Assembly (NCBI RefSeq): GCF_018224015.1 | Contig: NZ_JAGPOT010000072.1 | Span: forward strand, 1-41,635 | Origin: Pseudarthrobacter albicanus | GTDB taxonomy: Bacteria; Actinomycetota; Actinomycetes; Actinomycetales; Micrococcaceae | Direction of reading: 5' to 3' | DNA length: 41,635 nt | Made by a program: the position numbers and the translations under genes | In this document: positions 23,142-31,057 of the stretch, in pieces | Position numbering within the stretch: position 1 is the first letter of the stretch | Layout: every line of letters begins with the position of its first letter | The notes under the pieces: model-generated | Told to the model about the DNA's origin: nothing | The model's database searches: none | The model's input: only the letters and a program-made list of their open reading frames with translations

Positions 23142-23372
23142 ATGGCATCCATGACTGCAACATATGACGCGTCCCGGCCCGTTACCTCCGACGCCGCGGA
23201 GGCCATCGCAGCGGCGGTCCGGGAGGCCACCGAGGAACTGCGCGACACGCTGCACCGGCACGGGATCGACGCCACCTTTGACGACATTGCCCTGCTGGGA
23301 CACTCGGAGTCCTGGGACGGCGAGGGACAGCGCTGGGTCCAGGTCAGCTGGGACGGTGAAGGCAAGGGCTAG
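23142..23372 (+). CDS. Small hypothetical protein (76 aa)
   Basis: The frame encodes a soluble acidic protein: a helix-rich N-terminus (TSDAAEAIAAAVREATEELRDTLHRHG), then IDATFDDIALLGHSESWDGEGQRWVQVSWDGEGKG. It could start at ATG 23142 or ATG 23151; neither has an ideal ribosome-binding site. No domain is recognised. The codon-position pattern is typical of coding DNA and the hydrophobic spacing suggests a folded mini-protein. Its direction is opposite to both flanking genes, so it has its own transcript. Function unknown. Confidence 0.55.
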   Translation: MASMTATYDASRPVTSDAAEAIAAAVREATEELRDTLHRHGIDATFDDIALLGHSESWDGEGQRWVQVSWDGEGKG

Positions 23373-23420
23373 CACGGACGGCCGGCTTCCCGGAATCACC
23401 GTGGCCGCCGTCAGCATCCG

Positions 23421-23864
23421 TCAGCGTCCGGCCACAACGCCCCGGCGGCGGAGCCGGGCCAGCAGCGTCGCGGCGAGGAGCGCCGTCGCGATTTCCAGGG
23501 CGATGACCGCCAGCGAGGCTTCGGCAACGGACGTTTCACTTCCGGCGGCAGCCCGGGCGGATGTTCCATGGCTGTGACCGGCCGACCCTGCTGACAGCAG
23601 CAGGAATGCGTGCAGGACAGCCATTGCCAGGGCCGAGGCCATGACCTTATGGACCGCGCTGGCGCGGGGGTGCCGCCAGATGTGCAGGGAACAGGGCACG
23701 CACACTGCCACCATGGCGAGCATCAACACACCCAGCCAAGGGCCATGGCGGTTCTCCGCGGCCAGCCACAGGTGCGCCGCACACGACGCGGCGGTCACGG
23801 TGGCGCACATCCGGGAGTGGAGGACGGGGCCGGCCGCCCGGGCCCGTGCCGGGATCGTCTTCAC
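23421..23864 (-). CDS. His-containing four-helix membrane protein downstream of the copper amine oxidase
   Basis: The start is GTG 23864, ten bases after the amine oxidase stop, so the two are almost certainly co-transcribed; no clear ribosome-binding site is seen, suggesting coupling. The 147-residue protein has about four hydrophobic segments (including WLGVLMLAMVAVCVPCSLHIW and VMASALAMAVLHAFLLLS), a loop GHSHGTS, and Cys/His residues near membrane faces (CVPCSLHIW, CAAHLW). No family is recognised. The position after a copper-dependent enzyme and the His/Cys pattern make metal handling a reasonable hypothesis, but this is inference from context. Confidence 0.7.
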   Translation of the reverse strand: MKTIPARARAAGPVLHSRMCATVTAASCAAHLWLAAENRHGPWLGVLMLAMVAVCVPCSLHIWRHPRASAVHKVMASALAMAVLHAFLLLSAGSAGHSHGTSARAAAGSETSVAEASLAVIALEIATALLAATLLARLRRRGVVAGR

Positions 23865-23874
23865 GTGCGCTCAG

Positions 23875-25791
23875 CTATGCATGGCAGTGGCCGCCGGCGG
23901 CCTTGGTCGAGGCCGGCACGTCCAGCACGGGGCTGCGGTCAAAGAACCCGTCCGGGCGCAGCTTGAACCCCACGGTGTCGACGGGCATGATGGGCCAATC
24001 CTCCGTCCGCGGGAAATGGGTCAGCCCGAAGGTGTGCCAGAGAACGATGTCCTGGCCGTCGATGTCACGGTCCTGCGCCACGTACGCCGGCAGCCCGGCT
24101 CCCCCTGGATGCTGGTTCACGAAGTCGCCCGTGGGGTACCGCTCGTCGTCGGCAAAGCGGGTGACCCACAAGTCCCTGGTCGCAAAGGCCGCCCTGCGGG
24201 CGATGGAGGATTCCGGGTCCGCCAGCAGGGTGGGCTGGCCCTGGGCGTGGAGCTTGTAGCCCACGGGCTCGCCGAGGCGGTTCCTGGACTCCGGGTTGGA
24301 GATGACCCACGTCCGTCCGCTGCGGGCGTCAGCCTCGCGGACGCCGTCGGACTCCCGGGCCAGGACGGTGCGTTTCCGGGAGAACGCGTTGCCGCGCTCG
24401 TTGCCTTCGCCCATCGCCTGGCGGACCACGTCCTCCTCCTCGACGCGGTTGGTGAACCCGTCGATCGTCATGTCCAGCCGGGCGCTGAAGAGGTGCTGGT
24501 GGTAGGGCGCGCCGAGGCCGGGAGCCAGCTGGGAGATGTTCGCCGAGCCGCCGTCGGGGAAGGCGCTGGTGAACACGACGCCGGTGGCCTTGGCCTCGAA
24601 CTCGATGGTGCCGTCGAGGTAGAGGTACCAGTAGAAGCCGTAGTCGTAGTTGCCGATGGTGGTGAAGAAGGAGATCACCAGCCGGCGGTTCCGGCGGGTG
24701 TAGCTGATCCCGGACCAGAGGTCGCTGTGCTTGGCCAGGATTCCCCAGTCCTCCTCGTGCATGCAGATGCCGTTCCGGATCTCCCGGGGGTTGCCGAAGG
24801 CGTCGCTGATGACCGGGCTCAGGTACGTGATGTCTCCCAGGCAGTCGCAGCCGAGTTCCAGGGAGTTGGCGTACTGCCCCACGAGGTACTCGCCGGTGTC
24901 GAAGTAGTTCTGCCACGACCGGATCGGCGACGGATCCCCATAAGGGACCACCATCTCGGCGATCGACGCCCGGCTGATGATCGGCCGCAGCCGGTCACCG
25001 TCCTGGAAGGCGATATTGTGCAGCACCACGCCTTCGCGGGCGTCGAAGCCGACGTCGACGCTCCACTTCTCCCACTCCACATGGTTCCCGCCCGTGACGG
25101 TGAAACTGGGCCCCTCCGGCTGGGTGATGCTGATGGGCTTCTGCGTGGTCCGCAGCGGCCCCGTCAGCTGCGGGTCTGTGTAGTTGCCGTGTTCGGCGGG
25201 AACCGGGACGGCCCCCAGATCGATAACCTGGTCCACCGTCTTGCTGACGACGTCGACATAGGCGACGAGCCCGTCGACAGGGTGCGCCCAGGCGCTGTCT
25301 TCCGGGAAGTCCTGGACGAACGCCAGTCCCCGGAGGATCCGGCGCCCCTTCTCCTCGGGGTATTCGAAGACGCCGGCGGACAGGGGCGCGACGCGGACCT
25401 TGGCGACGTCCAGGTTGCGGGCCGCGAGCGCCTTGAGCCATTCGGGGTGGGTTGCGAGTATCGACTCCACCACCTCGAACTCCTCCTCCAGAACGGGCAG
25501 TTCGCCGGTGATGGCAGTGTCCAGCTCGACGGCGGTTTCCACGGTGCCGTTGGTCACCGAAACCACCGCGTCCTTGGGGGCCGCACCGGCCACGTCGTGC
25601 AGGAACACGCGGAAGCGGCGGTTCACCGGTGCTTCCTCTTGTCCGCGGGGCGGGTCCAGCAGGCCCAGGTAGGCGATGCGAGCAGACTCCCCCAGCAGCC
25701 CGGCGGCCCGCAGGATGTCCCGAACCTCGGTAATTTCTGCGGCGGAGGCCAGCGAATGGGCGGCGGTGTCGACGTCGATGGCGGCTGTCAT
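23875..25791 (-). CDS. Copper/topaquinone amine oxidase (phenylethylamine oxidase type)
   Basis: The protein has 638 residues, the length of A. globiformis phenylethylamine oxidase. The topaquinone precursor is Y382 in [10 protein letters not shown]; the catalytic base is D298 in [10 protein letters not shown]; the copper ligands are H431 and H433 ([10 protein letters not shown]) and H592 in TEDWPIMP's upstream segment LTHFP. I verified these codons by position. N2 and N3 domains precede the large catalytic beta-sandwich domain. The reaction is RCH2NH2 + O2 + H2O to RCHO + NH3 + H2O2, in the cytoplasm (no signal peptide). GAAAGAG precedes the ATG. Divergent from a TetR regulator and followed by a small membrane protein. 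2-Phenylethylamine or tyramine is the likely substrate; histamine is possible. Confidence 0.96.
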   Translation of the reverse strand: MTAAIDVDTAAHSLASAAEITEVRDILRAAGLLGESARIAYLGLLDPPRGQEEAPVNRRFRVFLHDVAGAAPKDAVVSVTNGTVETAVELDTAITGELPVLEEEFEVVESILATHPEWLKALAARNLDVAKVRVAPLSAGVFEYPEEKGRRILRGLAFVQDFPEDSAWAHPVDGLVAYVDVVSKTVDQVIDLGAVPVPAEHGNYTDPQLTGPLRTTQKPISITQPEGPSFTVTGGNHVEWEKWSVDVGFDAREGVVLHNIAFQDGDRLRPIISRASIAEMVVPYGDPSPIRSWQNYFDTGEYLVGQYANSLELGCDCLGDITYLSPVISDAFGNPREIRNGICMHEEDWGILAKHSDLWSGISYTRRNRRLVISFFTTIGNYDYGFYWYLYLDGTIEFEAKATGVVFTSAFPDGGSANISQLAPGLGAPYHQHLFSARLDMTIDGFTNRVEEEDVVRQAMGEGNERGNAFSRKRTVLARESDGVREADARSGRTWVISNPESRNRLGEPVGYKLHAQGQPTLLADPESSIARRAAFATRDLWVTRFADDERYPTGDFVNQHPGGAGLPAYVAQDRDIDGQDIVLWHTFGLTHFPRTEDWPIMPVDTVGFKLRPDGFFDRSPVLDVPASTKAAGGHCHA

Positions 25792-25837
25792 GGCAACTCT
25801 TTCCGTGGGTGGGCGGCCGCGGCCCGGCAGCCCAGGT

Positions 25838-25868
25838 TTTTATTCTATGCTTGTAGATAATACCTGCA
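25838..25868. promoter_or_regulatory. AT-rich core of the divergent amine oxidase/TetR promoter
   Basis: This short AT-rich island in GC-rich DNA holds GATAAT on the plus strand (25857-25862) and TAGAAT on the minus strand (25843-25848), candidate -10 boxes for the TetR and amine oxidase genes. The dyad TCTA-TGCTTG-TAGA (25845-25858) overlaps both and could be a regulator site; it is short, so confidence is low. No clear -35 elements are seen. Confidence 0.35.
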
Positions 25869-25934
25869 CGTAAGATGCATCACAAGGGGCCAGCCCCTAT
25901 CGCCTGGCCCGCGCGGCCCGTTTGGAGAGTTTGA

Positions 25935-26546
25935 GTGCCAAAGATTGTCAACCACGACCAGCGACGCCTTGAGCTGGTGGATGCCACGTGGCGCATCATT
26001 GCCCGGCATGGGATTGAGGGCGCCACCATGCGCGAGATCGCCACAGAGGCCGGCTTTGCCAATGGTGCCCTGAAACCCTACTTCCCCACGAAGGACCACC
26101 TCATCACCTTTGCGTTCGGGCACGTCTTCAACCGGACAAACCAACGCATCGCCGACACCTCGGCCGGCAAGGTGGGGATGGAGGCGCTGCGCGCCTTTTG
26201 CCAGGAGGTGCTGCCGCTGGACGAGGACCGCATCAACGAGGCCCGCATCGTCATCCCTTTCTGGCAGAAGGCCCTCACCGACCCCGTCAAGGCCGAGCTG
26301 CATGAGACCTCAATGAACCAGTGGCGCTCCGCCCTGGAGGGACATCTGCGCCGGGCGCGGGACCGGGGCGAAGTCACGGTCCCAACGCGGGATGAGGACA
26401 TCGTCAACCAGCTGATGAGCATGCTCCTGGGGGCCCAGATCGTCGCCGCCATGTCTCCCGGGGAACATTTGCCTGCCCAATTGAGCGCCCAGCTTGACGC
26501 TTACCTGCTGCTCCTGAACCCGGCCGCGCAAGGCACCCGGCCCTGA
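25935..26546 (+). CDS. TetR-family transcriptional regulator (amine oxidase locus)
   Basis: GTG at 25935 follows GGAGAG at five bases. The 203-residue protein starts with a TetR helix-turn-helix: RRLELVDATWRIIARHGIEGATMREIATEAGFANGALKPYFPTKDHLITFAF, followed by an all-helical ligand-binding and dimerisation domain. The fifth-helix region reads ANGALKPYF, where BetI-like regulators commonly have SxGxLYHYF. The gene is divergent from the copper amine oxidase, and by location probably represses it, relieved by an amine or derived product; this is inference. It is followed on the same strand by the AraC regulator, about 175 bases downstream. Confidence 0.92.
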   Translation: MPKIVNHDQRRLELVDATWRIIARHGIEGATMREIATEAGFANGALKPYFPTKDHLITFAFGHVFNRTNQRIADTSAGKVGMEALRAFCQEVLPLDEDRINEARIVIPFWQKALTDPVKAELHETSMNQWRSALEGHLRRARDRGEVTVPTRDEDIVNQLMSMLLGAQIVAAMSPGEHLPAQLSAQLDAYLLLLNPAAQGTRP

Positions 26547-26721
26547 CCCTCCATTTTATTCGCCAGCGGTTGAAAATAAGTGACAGCCGGCACATGGGCC
26601 GCTACAGTTGTGGAAAGTGTTGTCCGCCACAGCCCCCCCTTCGTGCCACCGCGGCGCAGGGCATCCTACGGCGGCCAGCAGACTCCCGCCGACACCGGCC
26701 TGCACCACTAAGGGACCTCGA

Positions 26722-27690
26722 ATGCCCGTCACCGCCGCACGCGAAACCGCCGACGCCGTCCAAACCGCCGTCGCCCATTCCTTCTCCGCGTGGCACGATC
26801 TCATTTCCGAATCCTTCGTGCCGTTGCATGTGCGCTCCAGCAACCCCGAGAAATTTCACGGCCGGCTGCGCTCCCGGCTCCTGGATGAGCTGTCCATCAT
26901 CGAGGTCACGGCCACCGGCCACAGCGTGCACCGTACGCCATCACTCATCGCCCGTTCGGACCGTCCTTATTTCAAGCTCAACCTGCAACTGGCCGACACC
27001 GGGCTCCTGCTCCAGGACAACCGCGAGGCCGTGCTGCAGCCAGGCGACCTTGCCGTGTACGACACCAGCCGCCCCTACACGGTGGCCTTCGAGTCCGATT
27101 GCCGCACGCTGGTGCTGATGTTCCCCCACGACGCCCTTGACCTGCCGGCCGGTTCAGTGGGCCGGCTGACGGCCACGCGGATGGCCGCCGACAAGGGGCT
27201 CGGGCGGATGATCAGCCCCTTCATGACCCAGCTGGCGGAAAATCTCGAGGTGCTCTCCGGCCCCAGCGGGCACCGGCTGGCCCACAACACCGTGGACCTG
27301 CTGAGCACCATGTTTGCCGCGGAGCTGGACCAGGCCCAGGACAGCCCCGAGCGCCCGCACGAGGAACTCCTGGGCGGAATCCGCCGTTTCATCGAGGCAA
27401 ACCTGGCCGACCCCGGGTTGTCCCCGGCAAGCATCGCGGCCGCGCACTTCATCTCCACGCGGCACCTGCACAATGTTTTCCAGGAGGCAGGAACCACGGT
27501 GGCCCACTGGATCCGCACGCGGAGGCTGGAGAATTGCCGGCGCGAGCTGCGGGACCCCCTGCTGGCGCACCGCCCGGTCAGTGCCATCGCCGCCCGGTGG
27601 GGCCTCGTGGACGCGGCGCACTTTAGCCGCATCTTCCGCTCCGCCTTCGGCGAGCCCCCCAGCACATATCGCCGCCCCGCCTGGGCCTGA
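26722..27690 (+). CDS. AraC-family transcriptional regulator (FeaR-like context)
   Basis: The start is ATG 26722, six bases after AAGGGA; the frame to 26608 has no conserved residues. The 322-residue protein has an AraC-binding-like N-terminal domain of the type in E. coli FeaR (HSVHRTPSLIARSDRPYFKLNLQL, REAVLQPGDLAVYDTSRPYTVAF) and a C-terminal AraC pair of helix-turn-helices: IRRFIEANLADPGLSPASIAAAHFISTRHLHNVFQ and VSAIAARWGLVDAAHFSRIFRSAFGEPPSTYRR. In E. coli FeaR activates the amine oxidase and phenylacetaldehyde dehydrogenase genes; here the same kinds of gene flank it. Activation of the aldehyde dehydrogenase and permease through the shared 17-bp motif is plausible. Confidence 0.9.
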   Translation: MPVTAARETADAVQTAVAHSFSAWHDLISESFVPLHVRSSNPEKFHGRLRSRLLDELSIIEVTATGHSVHRTPSLIARSDRPYFKLNLQLADTGLLLQDNREAVLQPGDLAVYDTSRPYTVAFESDCRTLVLMFPHDALDLPAGSVGRLTATRMAADKGLGRMISPFMTQLAENLEVLSGPSGHRLAHNTVDLLSTMFAAELDQAQDSPERPHEELLGGIRRFIEANLADPGLSPASIAAAHFISTRHLHNVFQEAGTTVAHWIRTRRLENCRRELRDPLLAHRPVSAIAARWGLVDAAHFSRIFRSAFGEPPSTYRRPAWA

Positions 27691-27760
27691 ACAGCCCGGC
27701 GCACCGCAGCAGTGGTTGTTCGCCTTCGGTCAACAGGCCTTCGCTAAATGACAAGACGGG

Positions 27761-27777
27761 GCGCTGGCGGTCAATGA
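27761..27777 (+). promoter_or_regulatory. Shared 17-bp motif, copy 1 (upstream of aldehyde dehydrogenase)
   Basis: GCGCTGGCGGTCAATGA ends 71 bases before the ATG at 27849. Copy 2 (29364-29380) matches at 14 of 17 positions, the differences all being transitions. It may be an activator site or part of a shared promoter. Confidence 0.5.
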
Positions 27778-27848
27778 AACTTGAGGCATCAAAGAATCAC
27801 AACATTGCCCCACTGGCTTTGCACCTACCGACTCGAAGCGGAGTTTTC

Positions 27849-29258
27849 ATGGAAACGTTCACTGACCTTCTCACGGCGATCACACCGGTCGCCGGCGAAA
27901 CCCGGACCATATTCGACCCCGCCACGGGGGAAGCGGTGGGCGAGGCGCCGGTTCACGATCTTGGGGACCTGGAGCGTGCCATCGCTGCCGCCACCGCCGC
28001 CCAGCCGGCATGGGCGGCCCTCGGTCATGAGGGGCGGAGTGCGGCCCTGCTCAAGGCGGCCGACGCCGTCGACCACTCTGCTGAGGAGCTCGCCCGGCTG
28101 CTCTCCCGCGAGCAGGGGAAGCCGCTCAACGGCCCCAACGCCCGCTTCGAGGTCGGCGCCTGCGCCGCCTGGCTGCGCGCCGCCGCCGCCACCGAGCTGG
28201 CCGCCGAGACGTTGGTGGACGACGGTGAAACCCACGCCGAAATCCACTACCGGCCCATCGGCGTCGTCGGCGCGATCGGCCCGTGGAACTGGCCCATGAT
28301 GATCACGGTCTGGCAGATCGCCCCGGCCCTGCGCATGGGCAATGCCGTGGTCGTCAAGCCGTCCGAATACACCCCCCTCAGCGTCCTTGCCCTGGTCCAG
28401 GTGCTGAACCAGGAACTTCCCGAGGGCCTGCTCCCGGTGGTCTGCGGCGGCCGGGACGTCGGCGCCCGCCTGGCCGAACATCCCGCGATCGGCAAGATCA
28501 TGTTCACCGGATCCACGGCAACGGGGAAGGCCATCATCAAGTCCTCGGCCGGTACCGTCAAGCGCCTGACCCTTGAGCTCGGCGGCAACGACGCCGGGAT
28601 CGTGCTCCCCGACGCCGAGCCCAAGGCCATCGCCGAGGACCTGTTCTGGGGTGCGTTCATCAACACCGGACAGACCTGCGCGGCCCTGAAGCGGCTCTAC
28701 GTCCACGAGGACATCTACGACGATGTCTGCAAGGCCCTCACCACCGTCGCCGCCGCCATGCCCATGGGCATGGGCCTGGACGAGGCCAACGTGCTGGGCC
28801 CGCTGCAGAACAAGCAGCAGTTCGACATCGTGTCCCGGCTCGTGGACGCGGCCAAGGACTCCGGTGCGCGGGTGCTGGTGGGCGGCAACCCGGAGGCGGG
28901 GCAGCCCGGCTACTTCTACCCCGCCACGCTCGTGGCGGACATAGACAATGACAACCCGCTCGTGGCGGAGGAACAGTTCGGCCCGGCCCTGCCCATCATC
29001 CGGTACAGCACCGTCGACGAGGCGGTCGCCATGGCCAACGGCCTCGACGTCGGGCTCGGCGCCTCCGTCTGGTCCTCCGACAAGGACCTGGCCCGCAGCG
29101 TGGCGGCACGCATCCAGGCCGGCACCGTGTGGATCAACTCCCACGGCGGCGTGGACCCCCGCATTCCGTTCGGCGGGGTCAAGCAGTCCGGCTACGGGCT
29201 CGAATTCGGAGTCGAAGGCCTCAAGGCCCTCGGCGTGCCCCAGGTCATCAACGGCTAA
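27849..29258 (+). CDS. NAD(P)-dependent aldehyde dehydrogenase
   Basis: The start is ATG 27849 after GCGGAG; the frame extending to 27774 is non-conserved. The 469-residue protein has the family's hallmarks in order: the cofactor region VVGAIGPWNWPMMITVWQIAPALRMGNAVVVKPSEYTP, FTGSTATGKAI, catalytic Glu in LTLELGGNDA, catalytic Cys in NTGQTCAALKRLYV, and EEQFGPALPI near the end. It oxidises an aldehyde to the acid in the cytoplasm. Position between the AraC regulator and the amine permease makes the aldehyde released by the amine oxidase, such as phenylacetaldehyde, the probable substrate. It resembles the general aldehyde dehydrogenase group more than any subfamily I can name. Confidence 0.92.
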   Translation: METFTDLLTAITPVAGETRTIFDPATGEAVGEAPVHDLGDLERAIAAATAAQPAWAALGHEGRSAALLKAADAVDHSAEELARLLSREQGKPLNGPNARFEVGACAAWLRAAAATELAAETLVDDGETHAEIHYRPIGVVGAIGPWNWPMMITVWQIAPALRMGNAVVVKPSEYTPLSVLALVQVLNQELPEGLLPVVCGGRDVGARLAEHPAIGKIMFTGSTATGKAIIKSSAGTVKRLTLELGGNDAGIVLPDAEPKAIAEDLFWGAFINTGQTCAALKRLYVHEDIYDDVCKALTTVAAAMPMGMGLDEANVLGPLQNKQQFDIVSRLVDAAKDSGARVLVGGNPEAGQPGYFYPATLVADIDNDNPLVAEEQFGPALPIIRYSTVDEAVAMANGLDVGLGASVWSSDKDLARSVAARIQAGTVWINSHGGVDPRIPFGGVKQSGYGLEFGVEGLKALGVPQVING

Positions 29259-29286
29259 GGGCTCCGACGGAGCGAGCAGAGACGGG

Positions 29287-29312
29287 GCCGTCGCCACACG
29301 TGTGGCAACGGC
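29287..29312. promoter_or_regulatory. 26-bp near-perfect palindrome upstream of the amine permease
   Basis: The centre is GCCACAC|GTGTGGC (29293-29306), perfect over 14 bases; outer arms GCCGT and ACGGC extend it to 26 bases with one mismatched pair (29292/29307). There is no loop and no T-run, so an operator is more likely than a terminator. It lies 29 bases after the dehydrogenase stop and about 150 before the permease ATG. Confidence 0.5.
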
Positions 29313-29363
29313 TCCCTCTGCATTTGGGACAACCTTGCCGGACTTGGTCCCCGTGGAAGTCCT

Positions 29364-29380
29364 GCACTGGTAGTCAATGA
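29364..29380 (+). promoter_or_regulatory. Shared 17-bp motif, copy 2 (upstream of amine permease)
   Basis: GCACTGGTAGTCAATGA ends 79 bases before the ATG at 29460, close to the 71 bases of copy 1 upstream of the aldehyde dehydrogenase. The core GTCAATGA is identical in both copies. Confidence 0.5.
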
Positions 29381-29459
29381 CGGTGCCGCGAACAACAAGC
29401 TAAATGCTGTGAGCACTGACACACTCAAGACATCTTTATTCTCCCAATGGAGGTTTTTA

Positions 29460-30962
29460 ATGTCACACGAACAAACCCTTCCGTCCACCGGCACCGCCGC
29501 AGGCAACGGGAGCAACAACGGCCTGAGCAAGCGCACGCTCGGCGTGCCCGCCCTGGTCTTCATGATCATCGCCGCCTCCGCCCCGTTGACGGTGGTGGCC
29601 GGCGGCATCCCCAGCAACTTCGCCGTGACCGGAAACGTCGGCATCCCGCTGTCATTCATCGTGCTCGGGGTCTGCCTGGCGCTCTTTGCCGTCGGCTACG
29701 CGGCCATGAGTGCGCACATCCGCAATGCCGGTGCGTTTTACGCCTACATCGCCCAGGGGCTCGGCCGTGCCACGGGGGTGGGCGCCGCGTGGGTGGCGTT
29801 GATCTCCTACAACGCGATGCAGATCGGAATCTACGGCCTATTCGGCTTTGCGTCGGCGTCCTTTGTCAACGGCAAGCTTGGGCTCGACGTCCCGTGGTGG
29901 CTGACCGCACTGGTGGGCTTCGTGATTGTCGGCTGGCTGGGGATCAACAAGGTCGACCTGTCGGCCAAGATCATCGGCGTCCTCGTGGGGCTGGAATTCC
30001 TGGCGGTCATCGTTTTCGACGTTGTCTCCTTTGCCGCCAGTCCGGAGGGTGTCAGCGGCGCCGGGCTGGCGCCGTCGAACTTGTTCACGGCCGGCGTCGG
30101 CGCAGCCCTGGCCTTTAGCATGGCGGCGTTCATGGGCTTTGAGTCCGCCGCCATCTACAGCGAGGAGGCCAAGGATCCCACCCGGTCCATCGCGCGGGCA
30201 ACGTACATCGCCGTCGGCGTCATCTCACTTTTCTACGCCTTCTCCGGCTGGGCCATGACCGTCGGCACGGGCCCGAGCCAGATTGTGGCGAAGTCCCAGG
30301 AGTTTGGTCCGGACCTGCCGTTCGTCTTCCTCTCCGGCCACGGCGCCGTGATCGTCTCCGACATTGCGCAGCTCCTGTTCATCACCAGCCTGCTGGCCGC
30401 CCTGATCGCCTTCCACAATGCGGTGGCCCGGTACGTGTTCTCGCTGGGCCGTGAAAGCGTATTGCCGCGCGGCTTCGCCCGCGTCAACGCCCGGCACGCC
30501 CCGGTTGCCGGCTCGCTGACCCAGTCCGTGCTGGCCCTGGCCATGCTGGCCGTGTTTGCCATTGCCGGCGTCGGCTCCGAGTTGGGCGAGATGTACCCGG
30601 TCCTGACTTTCTTCACGTGGCTGACCAACACGGCGGCCTTCGGCCTGGTGCTGCTCCTGGTCCTCATCTCGGTGGCCGTCATCGGCTACTTCCGCAAGCA
30701 CGCTGCCGGGTATTCCCTGTGGACCAGGGTGGTCGCGCCCGCCCTGGCGGCGCTGACGCTCGGGACCGTGTTCGTGCTGATCGTAGTCAATTTCAATGTC
30801 CTGATCGGCTCGGACGGCTTCTCCCCGCTTTCCTGGATCCTGCCGGCGCTGGTGGTGGTGCCCGGCATTGCCGGGCTGTTCTGGGGCCTGCGGCTGAAGA
30901 GGGACCGCCCTGACATCTACCGGGGCATCGGCTTTGGCGGCGCCCCGGACACGTCCGCCTGA
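29460..30962 (+). CDS. APC-superfamily amino acid/amine permease
   Basis: The start ATG 29460 follows GGAGG with six-base spacing; the GTG frame at 29409 is unsupported. The 500-residue protein has about twelve membrane segments and APC features: LGVPALVFMIIAASAPLTVVAGG in helix 1 with the unwound substrate-binding Gly stretch, RNAGAFYAYIAQGLGR, GFESAAIYSEEAKDPTRSIARATYI in helix 6 and the following loop, and RYVFSLGRESVLP. Relatives import amino acids, polyamines or aromatic amines by proton symport. With the amine oxidase and aldehyde dehydrogenase upstream, uptake of the amine substrate is the likely job. A strong hairpin follows the stop. Confidence 0.92.
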   Translation: MSHEQTLPSTGTAAGNGSNNGLSKRTLGVPALVFMIIAASAPLTVVAGGIPSNFAVTGNVGIPLSFIVLGVCLALFAVGYAAMSAHIRNAGAFYAYIAQGLGRATGVGAAWVALISYNAMQIGIYGLFGFASASFVNGKLGLDVPWWLTALVGFVIVGWLGINKVDLSAKIIGVLVGLEFLAVIVFDVVSFAASPEGVSGAGLAPSNLFTAGVGAALAFSMAAFMGFESAAIYSEEAKDPTRSIARATYIAVGVISLFYAFSGWAMTVGTGPSQIVAKSQEFGPDLPFVFLSGHGAVIVSDIAQLLFITSLLAALIAFHNAVARYVFSLGRESVLPRGFARVNARHAPVAGSLTQSVLALAMLAVFAIAGVGSELGEMYPVLTFFTWLTNTAAFGLVLLLVLISVAVIGYFRKHAAGYSLWTRVVAPALAALTLGTVFVLIVVNFNVLIGSDGFSPLSWILPALVVVPGIAGLFWGLRLKRDRPDIYRGIGFGGAPDTSA

Positions 30963-30987
30963 CCGGACGGACGCCTCGGTCACAGCT

Positions 30988-31025
30988 GCCCTGGGCGGCC
31001 CGGCTTCTGCCGGGCCGCCCAGGGC
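30988..31025. terminator. Strong 17-bp hairpin terminator after the permease gene
   Basis: Arms GCCCTGGGCGGCCCGGC and GCCGGGCCGCCCAGGGC are perfectly complementary with loop TTCT. A weak T-run (ATTGTTTC) follows. Position fits a terminator for the permease and for the convergent oxidoreductase gene. Confidence 0.8.
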
Positions 31026-31057
31026 CATTGTTTCAAACATCAACGGCTGAGGTGCCT

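Noticed and set aside
23641..25860. Plus-strand open frame of 739 codons opposite the amine oxidase
   Set aside because: It is the antisense shadow of the amine oxidase, whose catalytic residues are all in place. The translated shadow is low in motifs and rich in the residues produced by reading high-GC codons backwards.
27825..29297. Minus-strand open frame of 490 codons opposite the aldehyde dehydrogenase
   Set aside because: Shadow of a clear aldehyde dehydrogenase; composition (many His, Gly, Asp, Arg) is typical of reverse reading of GC-rich codons.
29259..29459. Small RNA or riboswitch before the permease gene
   Set aside because: The only strong structure is a loopless palindrome; no conserved riboswitch core was recognised.
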